64,000 bases of DNA, from assembly GCF_025628965.1 (NCBI RefSeq), contig NZ_JAOTEN010000003.1, forward strand, positions 248,001-312,000, in the 5' to 3' direction. Origin of the DNA: Chryseobacterium gilvum. GTDB taxonomy: Bacteria > Bacteroidota > Bacteroidia > Flavobacteriales > Weeksellaceae. Of this stretch, positions 16,033 to 24,563 are shown piece after piece (within the stretch, counting starts at the first letter, position 1; every line of letters begins with the position of its first letter). Both the position numbers and the translations under genes were made by a program. Below the pieces are notes generated by a model. The model searched no databases, was not told the origin of the DNA, and worked only from the letters and a program-made list of their open reading frames with translations.

Positions 16033-17430
16033 TTAATCAACTTTATTTTTTGCAACCTGAGCCATCAGTTCTGCTTCCACAGCTACCGTATCGCCTACAT
16101 ACCCGTATCCTTGCATGTGAACGATCCCTCTTCTTATCGGCTCAATTAATTCAATTTTAAAAATCATGGTGTCTCCCGGAACTACTTTTCTTTTAAACTT
16201 TACCTTATCTATTTTGATAAAGTACGTAGAATAGTTTTCAGGATCCGGAACACTTGCCAAAACCAGGATTCCCCCTGTCTGTGCCAAAGCTTCTACCTGT
16301 AAAACTCCGGGCATTACAGGTTCTTTAGGAAAATGTCCCACAAAGAAAGGTTCATTCATGGTGACATTCTTCAACCCGACTACATGAGAATCTGACAATT
16401 CAAGAATTTTATCAATCAATAAAAACGGTGGCCTGTGAGGCATAAGCTTCATAATACCGTTGATATCAAAAACCGGTTCTTTGGTCAGATCAAAATCCGG
16501 CACATTTTTTTTCTTCTGTAATTTCCACTGACGATTGAGCTTTTTTGCAAACTGGGTGTTTACAAAATGTCCAGGCTTATTGGCAATGATTTTACCTTTT
16601 ATTTTAACTCCAGCCAACGCTAAATCACCAATTACATCTAATAATTTGTGTCTCGCGGCCTCGTTGGGATAGTTTAAGGTAAGATTATCCAAAATTCCGT
16701 TGGGTCTTATAGCAACATGATCTTTACCAAATGCTTTTTTTAGTTTTTCGGTTGTCTCCGGAGTCAGATCTTTATCTACATACACAATTGCATTGGAGAT
16801 ATCTCCTCCTTTAATCAGGCCATGATCAAGAAGCATTTCCAATTCATGTAAAAAGCTGAATGTTCTGGCTGATGATATTTCTTCTTTAAATTCTGAAATA
16901 TTTTTAAGCGTGGCATTTTGCGTTCCCAAAACTTTGGTGCCGAAGTCTACCATCGTAGTAATTTCGTAATTATCGGAAGGGATAATGGTAATTTCTGAAC
17001 CTGTTGCGGGATCATTATAGCTTAGAACATCTTTAATAACCAAATATTCTCTGGCGATATTTTGTTCTATAACGCCCACAGATTCGATTGCTTCTACAAA
17101 GAATTTTGAAGAACCATCCATAATAGGCGGTTCTGAAGCATCCATCTCAAGGAATGCATTATCGATATCACATCCTACCAATGCCGCTAAAAGATGTTCG
17201 CAGGTATTGATTTTGACCCCCAGTTTTTCTAATGTAGTCCCTCTTTCTGTAGCGATGACATAATTGACATCTGCTTCAACCTGAGGATGCCCCTCCAAAT
17301 CAGTTCTTACGAAAATAAAACCTGTATTTTCTTTTGCAGGCTTGATGGTTAATTTTACTTCTTTACCAGTATGAAGGCCAATTCCGGAAAGCGTTACGGC
17401 TTCCTGAAGTGTTTTTTGCATATCACTCAT
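16033..17430 (-). CDS. lpxC: bifunctional LpxC deacetylase / FabZ dehydratase
   Basis: The protein fuses two enzymes, as is usual in Bacteroidota. Residues 1 to about 305 are LpxC, the zinc deacetylase that makes the committed step of lipid A synthesis: TLSGIGLHTGKEV, NTCEHLLAAL with zinc ligand H79, and the second zinc motif ARHKLLDVIGDLAL. Residues from about 318 are FabZ, the 3-hydroxyacyl-ACP dehydratase, with LMPHRPPFLLID and GHFPKEPVMPGVLQVEALAQ. Starting at 17430 (MSDMQKT) it overlaps the lpxD stop by eight bases; an alternative ATG lies at 17421. Confidence 0.96.
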   Translation of the reverse strand: MSDMQKTLQEAVTLSGIGLHTGKEVKLTIKPAKENTGFIFVRTDLEGHPQVEADVNYVIATERGTTLEKLGVKINTCEHLLAALVGCDIDNAFLEMDASEPPIMDGSSKFFVEAIESVGVIEQNIAREYLVIKDVLSYNDPATGSEITIIPSDNYEITTMVDFGTKVLGTQNATLKNISEFKEEISSARTFSFLHELEMLLDHGLIKGGDISNAIVYVDKDLTPETTEKLKKAFGKDHVAIRPNGILDNLTLNYPNEAARHKLLDVIGDLALAGVKIKGKIIANKPGHFVNTQFAKKLNRQWKLQKKKNVPDFDLTKEPVFDINGIMKLMPHRPPFLLIDKILELSDSHVVGLKNVTMNEPFFVGHFPKEPVMPGVLQVEALAQTGGILVLASVPDPENYSTYFIKIDKVKFKRKVVPGDTMIFKIELIEPIRRGIVHMQGYGYVGDTVAVEAELMAQVAKNKVD

Positions 17431-18454
17431 TAGTATGATCTTTTGAGTTATTCTCAAGATTATTTATTTTTTTTACGATTTCAGGTAAATTCCTGAAATG
17501 AACGTAGCTTCTAAGGTAATCATTATAAGGAATAGCTGGAGAACCATAGACTGTTTCTCTATCATCTACACTAGAATTTACACCACTTTGCGCCTGAATC
17601 TTAACCTGATTTCCTATTTTAATATGGCCTACAATGCCTACCTGACCTCCGATCTGGTTCCAGCTGCCTATTGTAGTAGATCCTGCAATACCTGTCTGTG
17701 AAGCAATGACATTATTCTGTCCTATTTTCACATTATGGGCAATCTGAATCAGATTATCTATCTTAGTGCCTTTACCGATAATGGTTGAGCCAATGGTTGC
17801 TCTGTCAATACTGCAGTTAGATCCAATTTCAACATCATCTTCGATGATTACATTTCCAAGTTGGGGTATTTTTTTGAATCCATCCGGTGTGGGCTGAAAA
17901 CCAAAACCGTCTCCTCCGATCACAGTATTAGAATGTATGATACAATTATCACCAATAATACAATAGTCATAAATTCTGGCTCCGCTATCAATTTTACAGT
18001 TTTTACCTATTTTTACACCCTTTCCGATATAAACCTGAGGATAAATCTGGGAATTTTCACCAATTTTTGCTTTTTCAGAAATATAGGTAAATGCCCCTAC
18101 ATAAACGTTTTCTGCAATTGTGGCAGTATCATGTATGGAAGCACCATCCTCAATTCCATTTTTTTTCCCTTGCATTTCCTGATATAGATTCATCAACACC
18201 TGAAAAGAAAGATAAGCATCTTTTACTGCAATAATGGTTTGATTATAGCTATCTCTGTTTAAAATATCTTCTGAAACAATAAGAACGGAACATTTTGAAG
18301 TATCCAAATGATGCGAAAAACGTTCCTGAGCAATAAAAGAAAGATGCCCCGGTTCTCCGTTTTCAATAGGTGAAACTCCGTTTATAAGCGCGTTTCCGTC
18401 GCCTATAATTTTTCCGTCAATAAAACTCGCAATTTGCGAAGCTGTGAATTCCAT
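17423..18454 (-). CDS. lpxD: UDP-3-O-acylglucosamine N-acyltransferase
   Basis: LpxD adds the second hydroxyacyl chain to the amino group of UDP-3-O-acylglucosamine in lipid A synthesis. The product has 343 residues: an N-terminal uridine-binding domain, then a beta helix of hexapeptide repeats, with the catalytic histidine in NLIQIAHNVKIGQ, and a C-terminal helical tail (DYLRSYVHFRNLPEIVKKI). The ATG at 18454 (MEFTASQIA) is preferred because the earlier one at 18463 lies inside the promoter. It is the first gene of the unit lpxD, lpxC/fabZ, lpxA, efp. Confidence 0.95.
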   Translation of the reverse strand: MEFTASQIASFIDGKIIGDGNALINGVSPIENGEPGHLSFIAQERFSHHLDTSKCSVLIVSEDILNRDSYNQTIIAVKDAYLSFQVLMNLYQEMQGKKNGIEDGASIHDTATIAENVYVGAFTYISEKAKIGENSQIYPQVYIGKGVKIGKNCKIDSGARIYDYCIIGDNCIIHSNTVIGGDGFGFQPTPDGFKKIPQLGNVIIEDDVEIGSNCSIDRATIGSTIIGKGTKIDNLIQIAHNVKIGQNNVIASQTGIAGSTTIGSWNQIGGQVGIVGHIKIGNQVKIQAQSGVNSSVDDRETVYGSPAIPYNDYLRSYVHFRNLPEIVKKINNLENNSKDHTNE

Positions 18455-18460
18455 ATCCTG

Positions 18461-18489
18461 CAAAGATAAGAAATTCTGTTATTCGCAAA
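18461..18489 (-). promoter_or_regulatory. promoter of the lpxD-lpxC/fabZ-lpxA-efp operon
   Basis: On the minus strand TTTG (18489-18486), 17 bases, then TATCTTTG (18468-18461) match both parts of the Bacteroidota promoter consensus. Only six bases separate the -7 box from the lpxD ATG, so the message would start at or next to the start codon. Confidence 0.65.
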
Positions 18490-18539
18490 CATTTTTTAGT
18501 TTAAGGAATGTTGATTTTTATAATTTTAGCAATAAATCA

Positions 18540-19748
18540 TTATTGCTGTCTGGGGAATGTAAGGATGTAGCGTGTTGTCTTATGGGCAATTAACCCTGAT
18601 AAAAGCTGATCTTCCGATTCTTCTAACCGCAAAACTTTCCCATTTTTCTGCAGGAGATAGATTGGCTGTTTATCTGTATTATAAGGCAGCAGGCTTCTTT
18701 CAATTTCATATACGAGCTCATGCGCATTATTAATTCCAAAAAATTCGTTGGTATTTTTTATCTTTTCATCAATAAATTTCTGATCAAAAGGTTGTGACGA
18801 AATGATTGTTTTCGGAAGGTCACGCTTAATAACGCACTGACACCAATAGGAAAGGATAAAATCATCAGAATTCTGCCAAAGTTTCATCGCCTGTATGATA
18901 TCGTTGTCATCAATCTGTGTAAATCGCTCGATATCTTCGGCTGTAGCCTGGCTTTTCCCTCTGTTGAGAAAATATTTTAGATTTTCCGCAGCCGGCAAAT
19001 CTATTCCCTGAGAGACTAAGTATTTTGCTCTTGCTAAAATTTTAACTAAAATAAATTCTGCCAACGCTGAAGTTTTGTGATAATACACCTGCCAATACAT
19101 AAACATTCTTGCCGTTAAGAAATTTTCAATAGAATAAACTCCTTTTGCGTCAATTACCAGTTCGTCTTCACAAACATTCATCATTGAAATTATTCTCTGC
19201 GTATTGACATTACCCTCTGAAACCCCGGTAAAAAAGCTATCTCTTTTCAAATAATCCAAACGGTCGACATCCAGCTGGGAAGTGATCAGCTGATTGAAAA
19301 ATTTCCGGTGATATTTTCCCTGGAACATTTCTATCGCTACCGATAAGTGACCATCAAACTCCTCATTTAATTTATTCATTAATAATAACGAGAGCGTTTC
19401 GTGATGCCAATCATCCATCAGCATATTTTCTAAAGCATGAGAAAATGGCCCATGTCCAATATCATGCATCAAAATGGCCAACATGGCCCCTTTTTCTTCC
19501 TCTTCAGAAATCTGAACCCCTTTCTGTTTTAAGGTTTCCAAAGCGGTAAACATGAGATGCATTGCTCCTAAAGCATGATGGAATCTTGTGTGGGTAGCAC
19601 CGGGAAAAATTAAATTTAAAAGACCGGTTTGCGAGATTCTTCTCAATCTTTGAAAATACCGGTGTTCTATGATATCAAATAAAATTTCGTGAGGAATTCT
19701 GATGAATCCATGAACAGGATCATTGATTATTTTTAACTTATTTTGCAT
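18540..19748 (-). CDS. HD-domain phosphohydrolase, dNTPase-like
   Basis: The 402-residue protein has the HD-superfamily metal site: FHHALGAMH, then MHDIGHGPFSHALEN, and further conserved residues in SQLDVDRLDYLKRDSF. This layout is that of the SAMHD1/YwfO-like group of deoxynucleoside triphosphate triphosphohydrolases, which lower dNTP pools; activity on other nucleotides is possible. The start at 19748 (MQNKLKIINDPVHGFI) matches the usual family beginning. The earlier ATG at 19772 falls in a TAATTTTG box (19770-19777, minus strand) that may be its -7 element. It diverges from porX with 246 bases between them. Confidence 0.88.
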   Translation of the reverse strand: MQNKLKIINDPVHGFIRIPHEILFDIIEHRYFQRLRRISQTGLLNLIFPGATHTRFHHALGAMHLMFTALETLKQKGVQISEEEEKGAMLAILMHDIGHGPFSHALENMLMDDWHHETLSLLLMNKLNEEFDGHLSVAIEMFQGKYHRKFFNQLITSQLDVDRLDYLKRDSFFTGVSEGNVNTQRIISMMNVCEDELVIDAKGVYSIENFLTARMFMYWQVYYHKTSALAEFILVKILARAKYLVSQGIDLPAAENLKYFLNRGKSQATAEDIERFTQIDDNDIIQAMKLWQNSDDFILSYWCQCVIKRDLPKTIISSQPFDQKFIDEKIKNTNEFFGINNAHELVYEIERSLLPYNTDKQPIYLLQKNGKVLRLEESEDQLLSGLIAHKTTRYILTFPRQQ

Positions 19749-19994
19749 ATAAATATACTGTGGTGCCTGCAAAATTAAGTTTTTAAAACTAACACCAGAA
19801 ATATTACAAATTATTATTCCTTAATCTTCACTACAATCCCGTGTTTTTACCGTATCTTCATGCTTTAATTTGCGTAAACACAACAACTCAAAACCTTTAA
19901 CTTACATTTAACCTTTCCGGGGATTAATTTGGCTTTCATAAAAAGCTTTTGGTTACAGTTTTGATACATTAATAACAGAAAAAAAATAAAATTT

Positions 19995-21539
19995 ATGTCG
20001 GAAAAGATATTATGGATTGATGATGAAATAGATTTACTTAAACCCCATATCGTATTTTTGGAGAAGAAAGGCTATCACATAACGCCTGTAAATAACGTAA
20101 ATGAGGCTTTGGAACTGATGGATTCTGAAAAATTTGCTTTAACGCTTATTGATGAGAATATGCCCGGAATTTCCGGACTTGAAGCCATTCCTATGATTAA
20201 AGAGAAAGACAGCTCCTTAAAGATTGTAATGGTAACCAAGAGTGAAGAGGAACACATTATGGAAGAAGCAATCGGTTCCCAAATTGCCGATTATATTTTA
20301 AAACCTGTGAATCCTAACCAGATTCTGCTTTCATTAAAGAAAAATCTGCAGGAAGACAATCTGGTAGAGCAAAAAACTATTTTACAGTATCAGCAGGAAT
20401 TCAGAAACCTCTCTATGGAACTTTCTTATATGAGAACGTATCAGGATTGGGCAGAATACTATAAAAAAATACTGAACTGGGAGATTAAATTTGATAAAGT
20501 TGCCGATAATGAGTTTGCAGATCTCCTGTTGTCACAAAAGGAAGAAGCCAATATTCAGTTTGCCAAGTTTATAGAAAATAATTACGAAGAATGGTTGAAT
20601 GGCGCAGACAAACCCATGATGAGCCATACTTTATTTAAAGATAAAATAAAAGCTGAGGTAGAAAAAGACAAGGTTCTTCTCTTAATGGTAGACAACTTAC
20701 GATACGATCAATGGAAAGTAATCGAACCTCTTTTCACCAAATATTACAATAAGGTATCTGAAGATTACTATTACAGTATTCTTCCCACTGCAACCCAATA
20801 TGCAAGAAATTCTTTTTTTGCAGGTTTGCTCCCATCTGAAATTGAGAAACGTTTCCCGGATAAATGGTTTAATGATAATGAAGACGGCAACAAGAATGAA
20901 TATGAGCGTGATTTTTTAGAAGACCAAATGAAAAGAATCGGGTTAAGTTCAAAATCAATGAAATATCTTAAAATTCTGAATGCTGATTTTGAAAAGAAAA
21001 TCTACGAAGATTTTAACCAGCATAAGAATAACGATCTATTGGTAATTGTTTACAATTTTATCGATATTCTTTCTCATGCGAAAACCGATAATCATATTGT
21101 AGATCAATTGATCAGAGATGATAAAACGTTCCGTTCTCTTACCTTGAACTGGTTTGAAAATTCATCTTTAATAAAAATCATCAAGCTGGCTGCAGAAAGC
21201 GGATTTAAACTTGTGATTACTACAGATCACGGAACCGTTTATGTAAAAAAACCGAGCCGTGTTGTAGGAGATCGGGAAACTTCTACCAACATCCGCTATA
21301 AAACAGGAAAAAGCTTAACCTACGACAGCAGTGATGTGTGGGCAGTTACTAATCCTGAAAAGATATTTTTACCGAAAGGCAATTTAAGCTCAAAATACAT
21401 CTTCGCCAAGAATAATACATTTTTAGCATATCCTAAAAATTACAATCATTTTGTAAATTATTATAAAGAAACTTACCAGCATGGAGGGATTTCTTTAGAA
21501 GAATGTATTATACCGATCAGTATCTTGGAGCCAAAATAG
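19995..21539 (+). CDS. porX: PorX, response regulator of type IX secretion
   Basis: PorX, with the kinase PorY and an ECF sigma factor, controls type IX secretion genes in Porphyromonas and Flavobacterium. The 514-residue protein has an N-terminal receiver domain (about 1-120) with acidic residues D9-D10, the phosphoacceptor D53 in LIDENMPG, and K104 region LKPVNPNQ. A helical linker leads to a PglZ-like alkaline-phosphatase-fold domain (about 205-514) with LLLMVDNLRYDQW and VITTDHG metal motifs. In PorX this domain has zinc-dependent phosphodiesterase activity on oligonucleotides. The gene is monocistronic with a strong terminator; its partner porY is not in view. Confidence 0.95.
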   Translation: MSEKILWIDDEIDLLKPHIVFLEKKGYHITPVNNVNEALELMDSEKFALTLIDENMPGISGLEAIPMIKEKDSSLKIVMVTKSEEEHIMEEAIGSQIADYILKPVNPNQILLSLKKNLQEDNLVEQKTILQYQQEFRNLSMELSYMRTYQDWAEYYKKILNWEIKFDKVADNEFADLLLSQKEEANIQFAKFIENNYEEWLNGADKPMMSHTLFKDKIKAEVEKDKVLLLMVDNLRYDQWKVIEPLFTKYYNKVSEDYYYSILPTATQYARNSFFAGLLPSEIEKRFPDKWFNDNEDGNKNEYERDFLEDQMKRIGLSSKSMKYLKILNADFEKKIYEDFNQHKNNDLLVIVYNFIDILSHAKTDNHIVDQLIRDDKTFRSLTLNWFENSSLIKIIKLAAESGFKLVITTDHGTVYVKKPSRVVGDRETSTNIRYKTGKSLTYDSSDVWAVTNPEKIFLPKGNLSSKYIFAKNNTFLAYPKNYNHFVNYYKETYQHGGISLEECIIPISILEPK

Positions 21540-21562
21540 CTTTTACGATAATATATTATGAC

Positions 21563-21597
21563 ATGGGGCGGAAAAATCGTAGATTTTTCCGCCCCAT
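21563..21597 (+). terminator. intrinsic terminator of porX
   Basis: A perfect 16-base stem (21563-21578 with 21582-21597, core GGGGCGGAAAAATC) closes on the three-base loop GTA and is followed by ATCTTTTTATTTT. Confidence 0.82.
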
Positions 21598-21671
21598 ATC
21601 TTTTTATTTTGAATAAGATATTTTTGAATGTATTTTTACAAACTCCAAATATTTGAACTTTACATTTTATC

Positions 21672-22436
21672 ATGAAATTAATTACTTATAATGTTAACGG
21701 AATAAGGGCAGCTTTTACAAAGGACTTCTTGGGCTGGCTAAATACAGCCGATCCCGACATTATCTGCATTCAGGAAAGCAAAGCAGGAAATGATCAGATC
21801 GATATTAAAAGTCTCGAAAACGCCGGATATTACAGTTACTGGCATTCGGCAGTACGTAAAGGGTATAGTGGTGTAGGAATTGCTACAAAGATAAAACCCA
21901 ATCATGTAGAATACGGCTGCGGAATCGAAAGCTATGACAATGAGGGCAGGGTTATCCGCGCAGATTTTGATGCGTTTTCTGTAATCTCGGTGTATGTTCC
22001 TTCAGCATCCAATATTGAAAGACTGGAATTTAAAATGCAGTTCTGCCATGATTTTTTGGCATATATTAAAAATTTAAAAAAAGAAATTCCAAATCTTATT
22101 ATTTCTGGGGATTTCAATATCTGTCACCAAGCAATTGATATTCATAATCCGGTTGGCCTGAAAAATACATCCGGATTCCTGCCTATGGAAAGAGAATGGT
22201 TGACGAACTTTATTGAAGAGTGTGAACTAATAGACAGCTTCAGGTTTTTCAACGACCAACCAGACAATTATACGTGGTGGAGTTACAGGCAAAATTCGAG
22301 AGCTAACAATAAAGGATGGAGGCTGGACTATAATTTTACTTCCTACAGTTTAAAAGACCGGCTTTCGAGAGCGGTCATTTTAAAAGAAGCGATGCATTCT
22401 GATCATTGTCCTGCATTGGTAGAAATTACCATCTAA
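21672..22436 (+). CDS. xth: exodeoxyribonuclease III
   Basis: This base-excision repair enzyme cleaves at apurinic sites and removes 3' blocking groups. The 254-residue protein is of the endonuclease/exonuclease/phosphatase fold with the metal glutamate in CIQESKAG, the GDFNICHQAIDIHNP motif, the WWSYR segment and the catalytic SDHCP near the C-terminus. Length is typical. It is monocistronic, downstream of the porX terminator and convergent with the RlpA-like gene. Confidence 0.95.
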   Translation: MKLITYNVNGIRAAFTKDFLGWLNTADPDIICIQESKAGNDQIDIKSLENAGYYSYWHSAVRKGYSGVGIATKIKPNHVEYGCGIESYDNEGRVIRADFDAFSVISVYVPSASNIERLEFKMQFCHDFLAYIKNLKKEIPNLIISGDFNICHQAIDIHNPVGLKNTSGFLPMEREWLTNFIEECELIDSFRFFNDQPDNYTWWSYRQNSRANNKGWRLDYNFTSYSLKDRLSRAVILKEAMHSDHCPALVEITI

Positions 22437-22440
22437 AATA

Positions 22441-22467
22441 AAAAGCCAGCTGAATCAGCTGGCTTTT
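22441..22467. terminator. bidirectional intrinsic terminator after xth
   Basis: AAAAGCCAGCTGA and TCAGCTGGCTTTT form a perfect inverted repeat around a single A, so the working loop is TGAATCA. The A and T runs at its ends allow function on both strands for the convergent xth and RlpA-like genes. Confidence 0.78.
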
Positions 22468-22485
22468 ATGAATTTAAATCATACG

Positions 22486-22857
22486 TTAATTGACAATTTC
22501 ATATTCTACGGGAATCGTGCCTTTTGCAGTTCCGTCGATTTCGTCGAACGCGGCTTTAGACATATCTAATGCTCTTGATGAATGGAAAGGACCTCTATCA
22601 TTAATTGTTACGATCACCTGTTTTCCATTGTTCAGATTGGTTACTCTAATTTCAGTACCAAAAGGAAGCGTTCTGTTTGCGGCAGTAAATTTAGAATTGC
22701 TAAATACCTCTCCGCTTGCTGTTTTTCTACCATTAAACTTATCGTGGTAGTACGATGCATAACTTGTTTTCTTCGCATCTTCGGTATTATTCTTGAAAGA
22801 ATAAACACCTAGTGTTGAAATCATCATTATGATTACGAGAATGAATCTTTTCATCAT
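22486..22857 (-). CDS. RlpA-like double-psi beta-barrel protein
   Basis: The 123-residue protein has a signal peptide (about 20 residues, ending LGVYSF) followed by one RlpA-like double-psi beta barrel: ASYYHDKFNGRKTASGEVF, the TAANRTLPFGTEIRVTN strand, and the NDRGPF motif with the conserved aspartate. RlpA proteins are lytic transglycosylases that cut naked glycan strands at the septum. The SPOR domain of the classic protein is absent, so septal targeting is not expected. It is monocistronic. An ATG one codon further in (22854) is equally possible. A TACTTTTG box (22883-22890, minus strand) could be the -7 element. Confidence 0.85.
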   Translation of the reverse strand: MMKRFILVIIMMISTLGVYSFKNNTEDAKKTSYASYYHDKFNGRKTASGEVFSNSKFTAANRTLPFGTEIRVTNLNNGKQVIVTINDRGPFHSSRALDMSKAAFDEIDGTAKGTIPVEYEIVN

Positions 22858-23171
22858 GTTGAACTTTATTTGTTTGACGAGGCAAAAGTATACGGAAACT
22901 TTTTACTCACCTATTCCAAATGTTAAATACTGTTAACAAAAACTTAAATAAAATATAAATAAGCTTGTAAGTTACTATGAATAGGGAAATTAGAGGTGTG
23001 TGTTAAAGAACGTTAAAAATTAACGTAATATGTTAACGTTATTAACTATATTTATCCGTTCGTCATATATCTTAATAAAAACATCATTGATTATCAGTTA
23101 ATTATAAATTCAAAAAAAAACAACAATTATATGAATAACTGTTGTTTTAATCTATATTAAAAAATGATGGT
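22858..23171. other. 314-base intergenic region with short palindromes
   Basis: No gene is seen. The left part should hold the promoter of the RlpA-like gene. At 23011-23025 the palindrome CGTTAAAAATTAACG occurs, and further GTTAA/TTAAC copies fall at 23001, 23021, 23031 and 23042, which could be an operator-like cluster. The right end carries a terminator for rimO. Confidence 0.4.
23117..23148 (-). terminator. intrinsic terminator of rimO
   Basis: On the minus strand AAAACAACA and TGTTGTTTT form a 9-base stem, extended by TAA/TTA after one mismatch, and a run of T residues follows. It lies 24 bases after the rimO stop. Confidence 0.65.
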
Positions 23172-24473
23172 TTATATTAATTCACCATACAAATCAAATT
23201 CTTCTGCGGAAGTAATTTTTACCAAAGCAAATTCACCAATAGATATATAGGTGTTTTCTGCTGATACGAGAACGGTATTGTCTACATCAGGCGAATCATA
23301 TTCTGTTCTTCCTACAAAGTAATTCCCTTCTTTTCTGTCGAAAATGCATTTGTAAATCTGACCAATTTTCTGTTGGTTTTTTTCCCATGAAATCTGTGAC
23401 TGCAATTCCATAATTTCTTCAACACGAGCTTCTTTTACTTCCTGTGGAATATCGTCTTCTAAAACATAAGCTCCTGTATTTTCTTCATGAGAATAGGTAA
23501 AGCATCCTAATCTGTCAAATTTCTGTTCTCTTACCCAGTCTTTAAGTTCCTGGAATCTTTCTTCCGTTTCTCCCGGATAGCCTACAATTAGAGTAGTCCT
23601 TATCGCCATATCAGGAACTTTTTCACGGAATTTTGATAACAAGGCATCTGTTTTTTCGTGAGTAGTTCCTCTTTTCATAGATTTCAGCAAATCTGAATTG
23701 ATGTGCTGCAGCGGAATATCAATATAATTACACACTTTAGGCTCTTCGCGTATAATATCCAACACATCTTCCGGGAAACCGCTTGGAAATGCATAATGCA
23801 GACGAATCCATTCAATTCCTTCTACTTTTACCAATTCGTTTAGAAGTTCTCCTAAAGCTCGTTTCTTATAAATATCAAGTCCGTAATAGGTAAGATCCTG
23901 AGCAATTAAAATTAATTCTTTAACGCCAACTTTAGCGAGTTTCTGCGCTTCTCTGACTAATTTTTCGATCGGTGTAGAAATATGTCCTCCACGCATCAGT
24001 GGTATTGCACAAAAAGAACAAGGCCTGTCACAACCTTCCGAAATTTTGAGGTATGCATAGTGTTTTGGTGTAGTTGTCAATCTCTCACCCACCAATTCAT
24101 GCTTATAATCTGCCCCTAAATGCTTTAACAAAATCGGTAAATCTCTTGTTCCGAAATATTGATCAACATCAGGAATTTCTTTAATCAAATCCGGCTTGTA
24201 TCTTTCTGACAAACATCCGGTTACAAAAACTTTTTCTACTTCACCTCTATTTTTTGCCTCTACATAATCTAAAATGGTATTAATAGATTCTTCTTTGGCG
24301 TTATCAATAAATCCGCAGGTATTGATCACTACTATATCTCCTTTATCCTCATGCACCACTTCTTTACCATTGGCTTTCAGCTGGCTCATTAATACTTCTG
24401 AGTCATAAACATTTTTGGAGCATCCAAGTGTTACAATATTGATTTTCTTTTTACCTACAGATTTTGTGCGCAT
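23172..24473 (-). CDS. rimO: ribosomal protein S12 methylthiotransferase
   Basis: RimO is a radical SAM enzyme that adds a methylthio group to an aspartate of ribosomal protein S12. The protein has about 433 residues: an N-terminal cluster-binding domain with TLGCSKN and INTCGFI cysteines, the radical SAM triad CDRPCSFC, and a C-terminal TRAM domain (about 370-433). TLGCSKNVYDSEVL is characteristic of RimO rather than MiaB. The ATG at 24473 is preferred because the earlier one at 24494 lies within a TATCTTTG promoter box. Monocistronic. Confidence 0.95.
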   Translation of the reverse strand: MRTKSVGKKKINIVTLGCSKNVYDSEVLMSQLKANGKEVVHEDKGDIVVINTCGFIDNAKEESINTILDYVEAKNRGEVEKVFVTGCLSERYKPDLIKEIPDVDQYFGTRDLPILLKHLGADYKHELVGERLTTTPKHYAYLKISEGCDRPCSFCAIPLMRGGHISTPIEKLVREAQKLAKVGVKELILIAQDLTYYGLDIYKKRALGELLNELVKVEGIEWIRLHYAFPSGFPEDVLDIIREEPKVCNYIDIPLQHINSDLLKSMKRGTTHEKTDALLSKFREKVPDMAIRTTLIVGYPGETEERFQELKDWVREQKFDRLGCFTYSHEENTGAYVLEDDIPQEVKEARVEEIMELQSQISWEKNQQKIGQIYKCIFDRKEGNYFVGRTEYDSPDVDNTVLVSAENTYISIGEFALVKITSAEEFDLYGELI

Positions 24474-24491
24474 CTTTTTATTTTGAGTGTG

Positions 24492-24499
24492 CAAAGATA
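24492..24499 (-). promoter_or_regulatory. -7 element of rimO
   Basis: The minus strand reads TATCTTTG, an exact TAnnTTTG match, 18 bases before the chosen rimO ATG. No good -33 TTG is seen. Confidence 0.45.
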
Positions 24500-24523
24500 C
24501 AAATATTAAGAGAGGTTATAATA

Positions 24524-24552
24524 ATTAAAAAACCACTATAAGTAAGTGGCTT
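24524..24552 (-). terminator. intrinsic terminator after rfbC
   Basis: On the minus strand AAGCCACT and AGTGGTTT pair over eight bases with one G-T, around a seven-base loop, followed by more T residues. It closes the polysaccharide region. Confidence 0.65.
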
Positions 24553-24563
24553 TATCTATGAGA

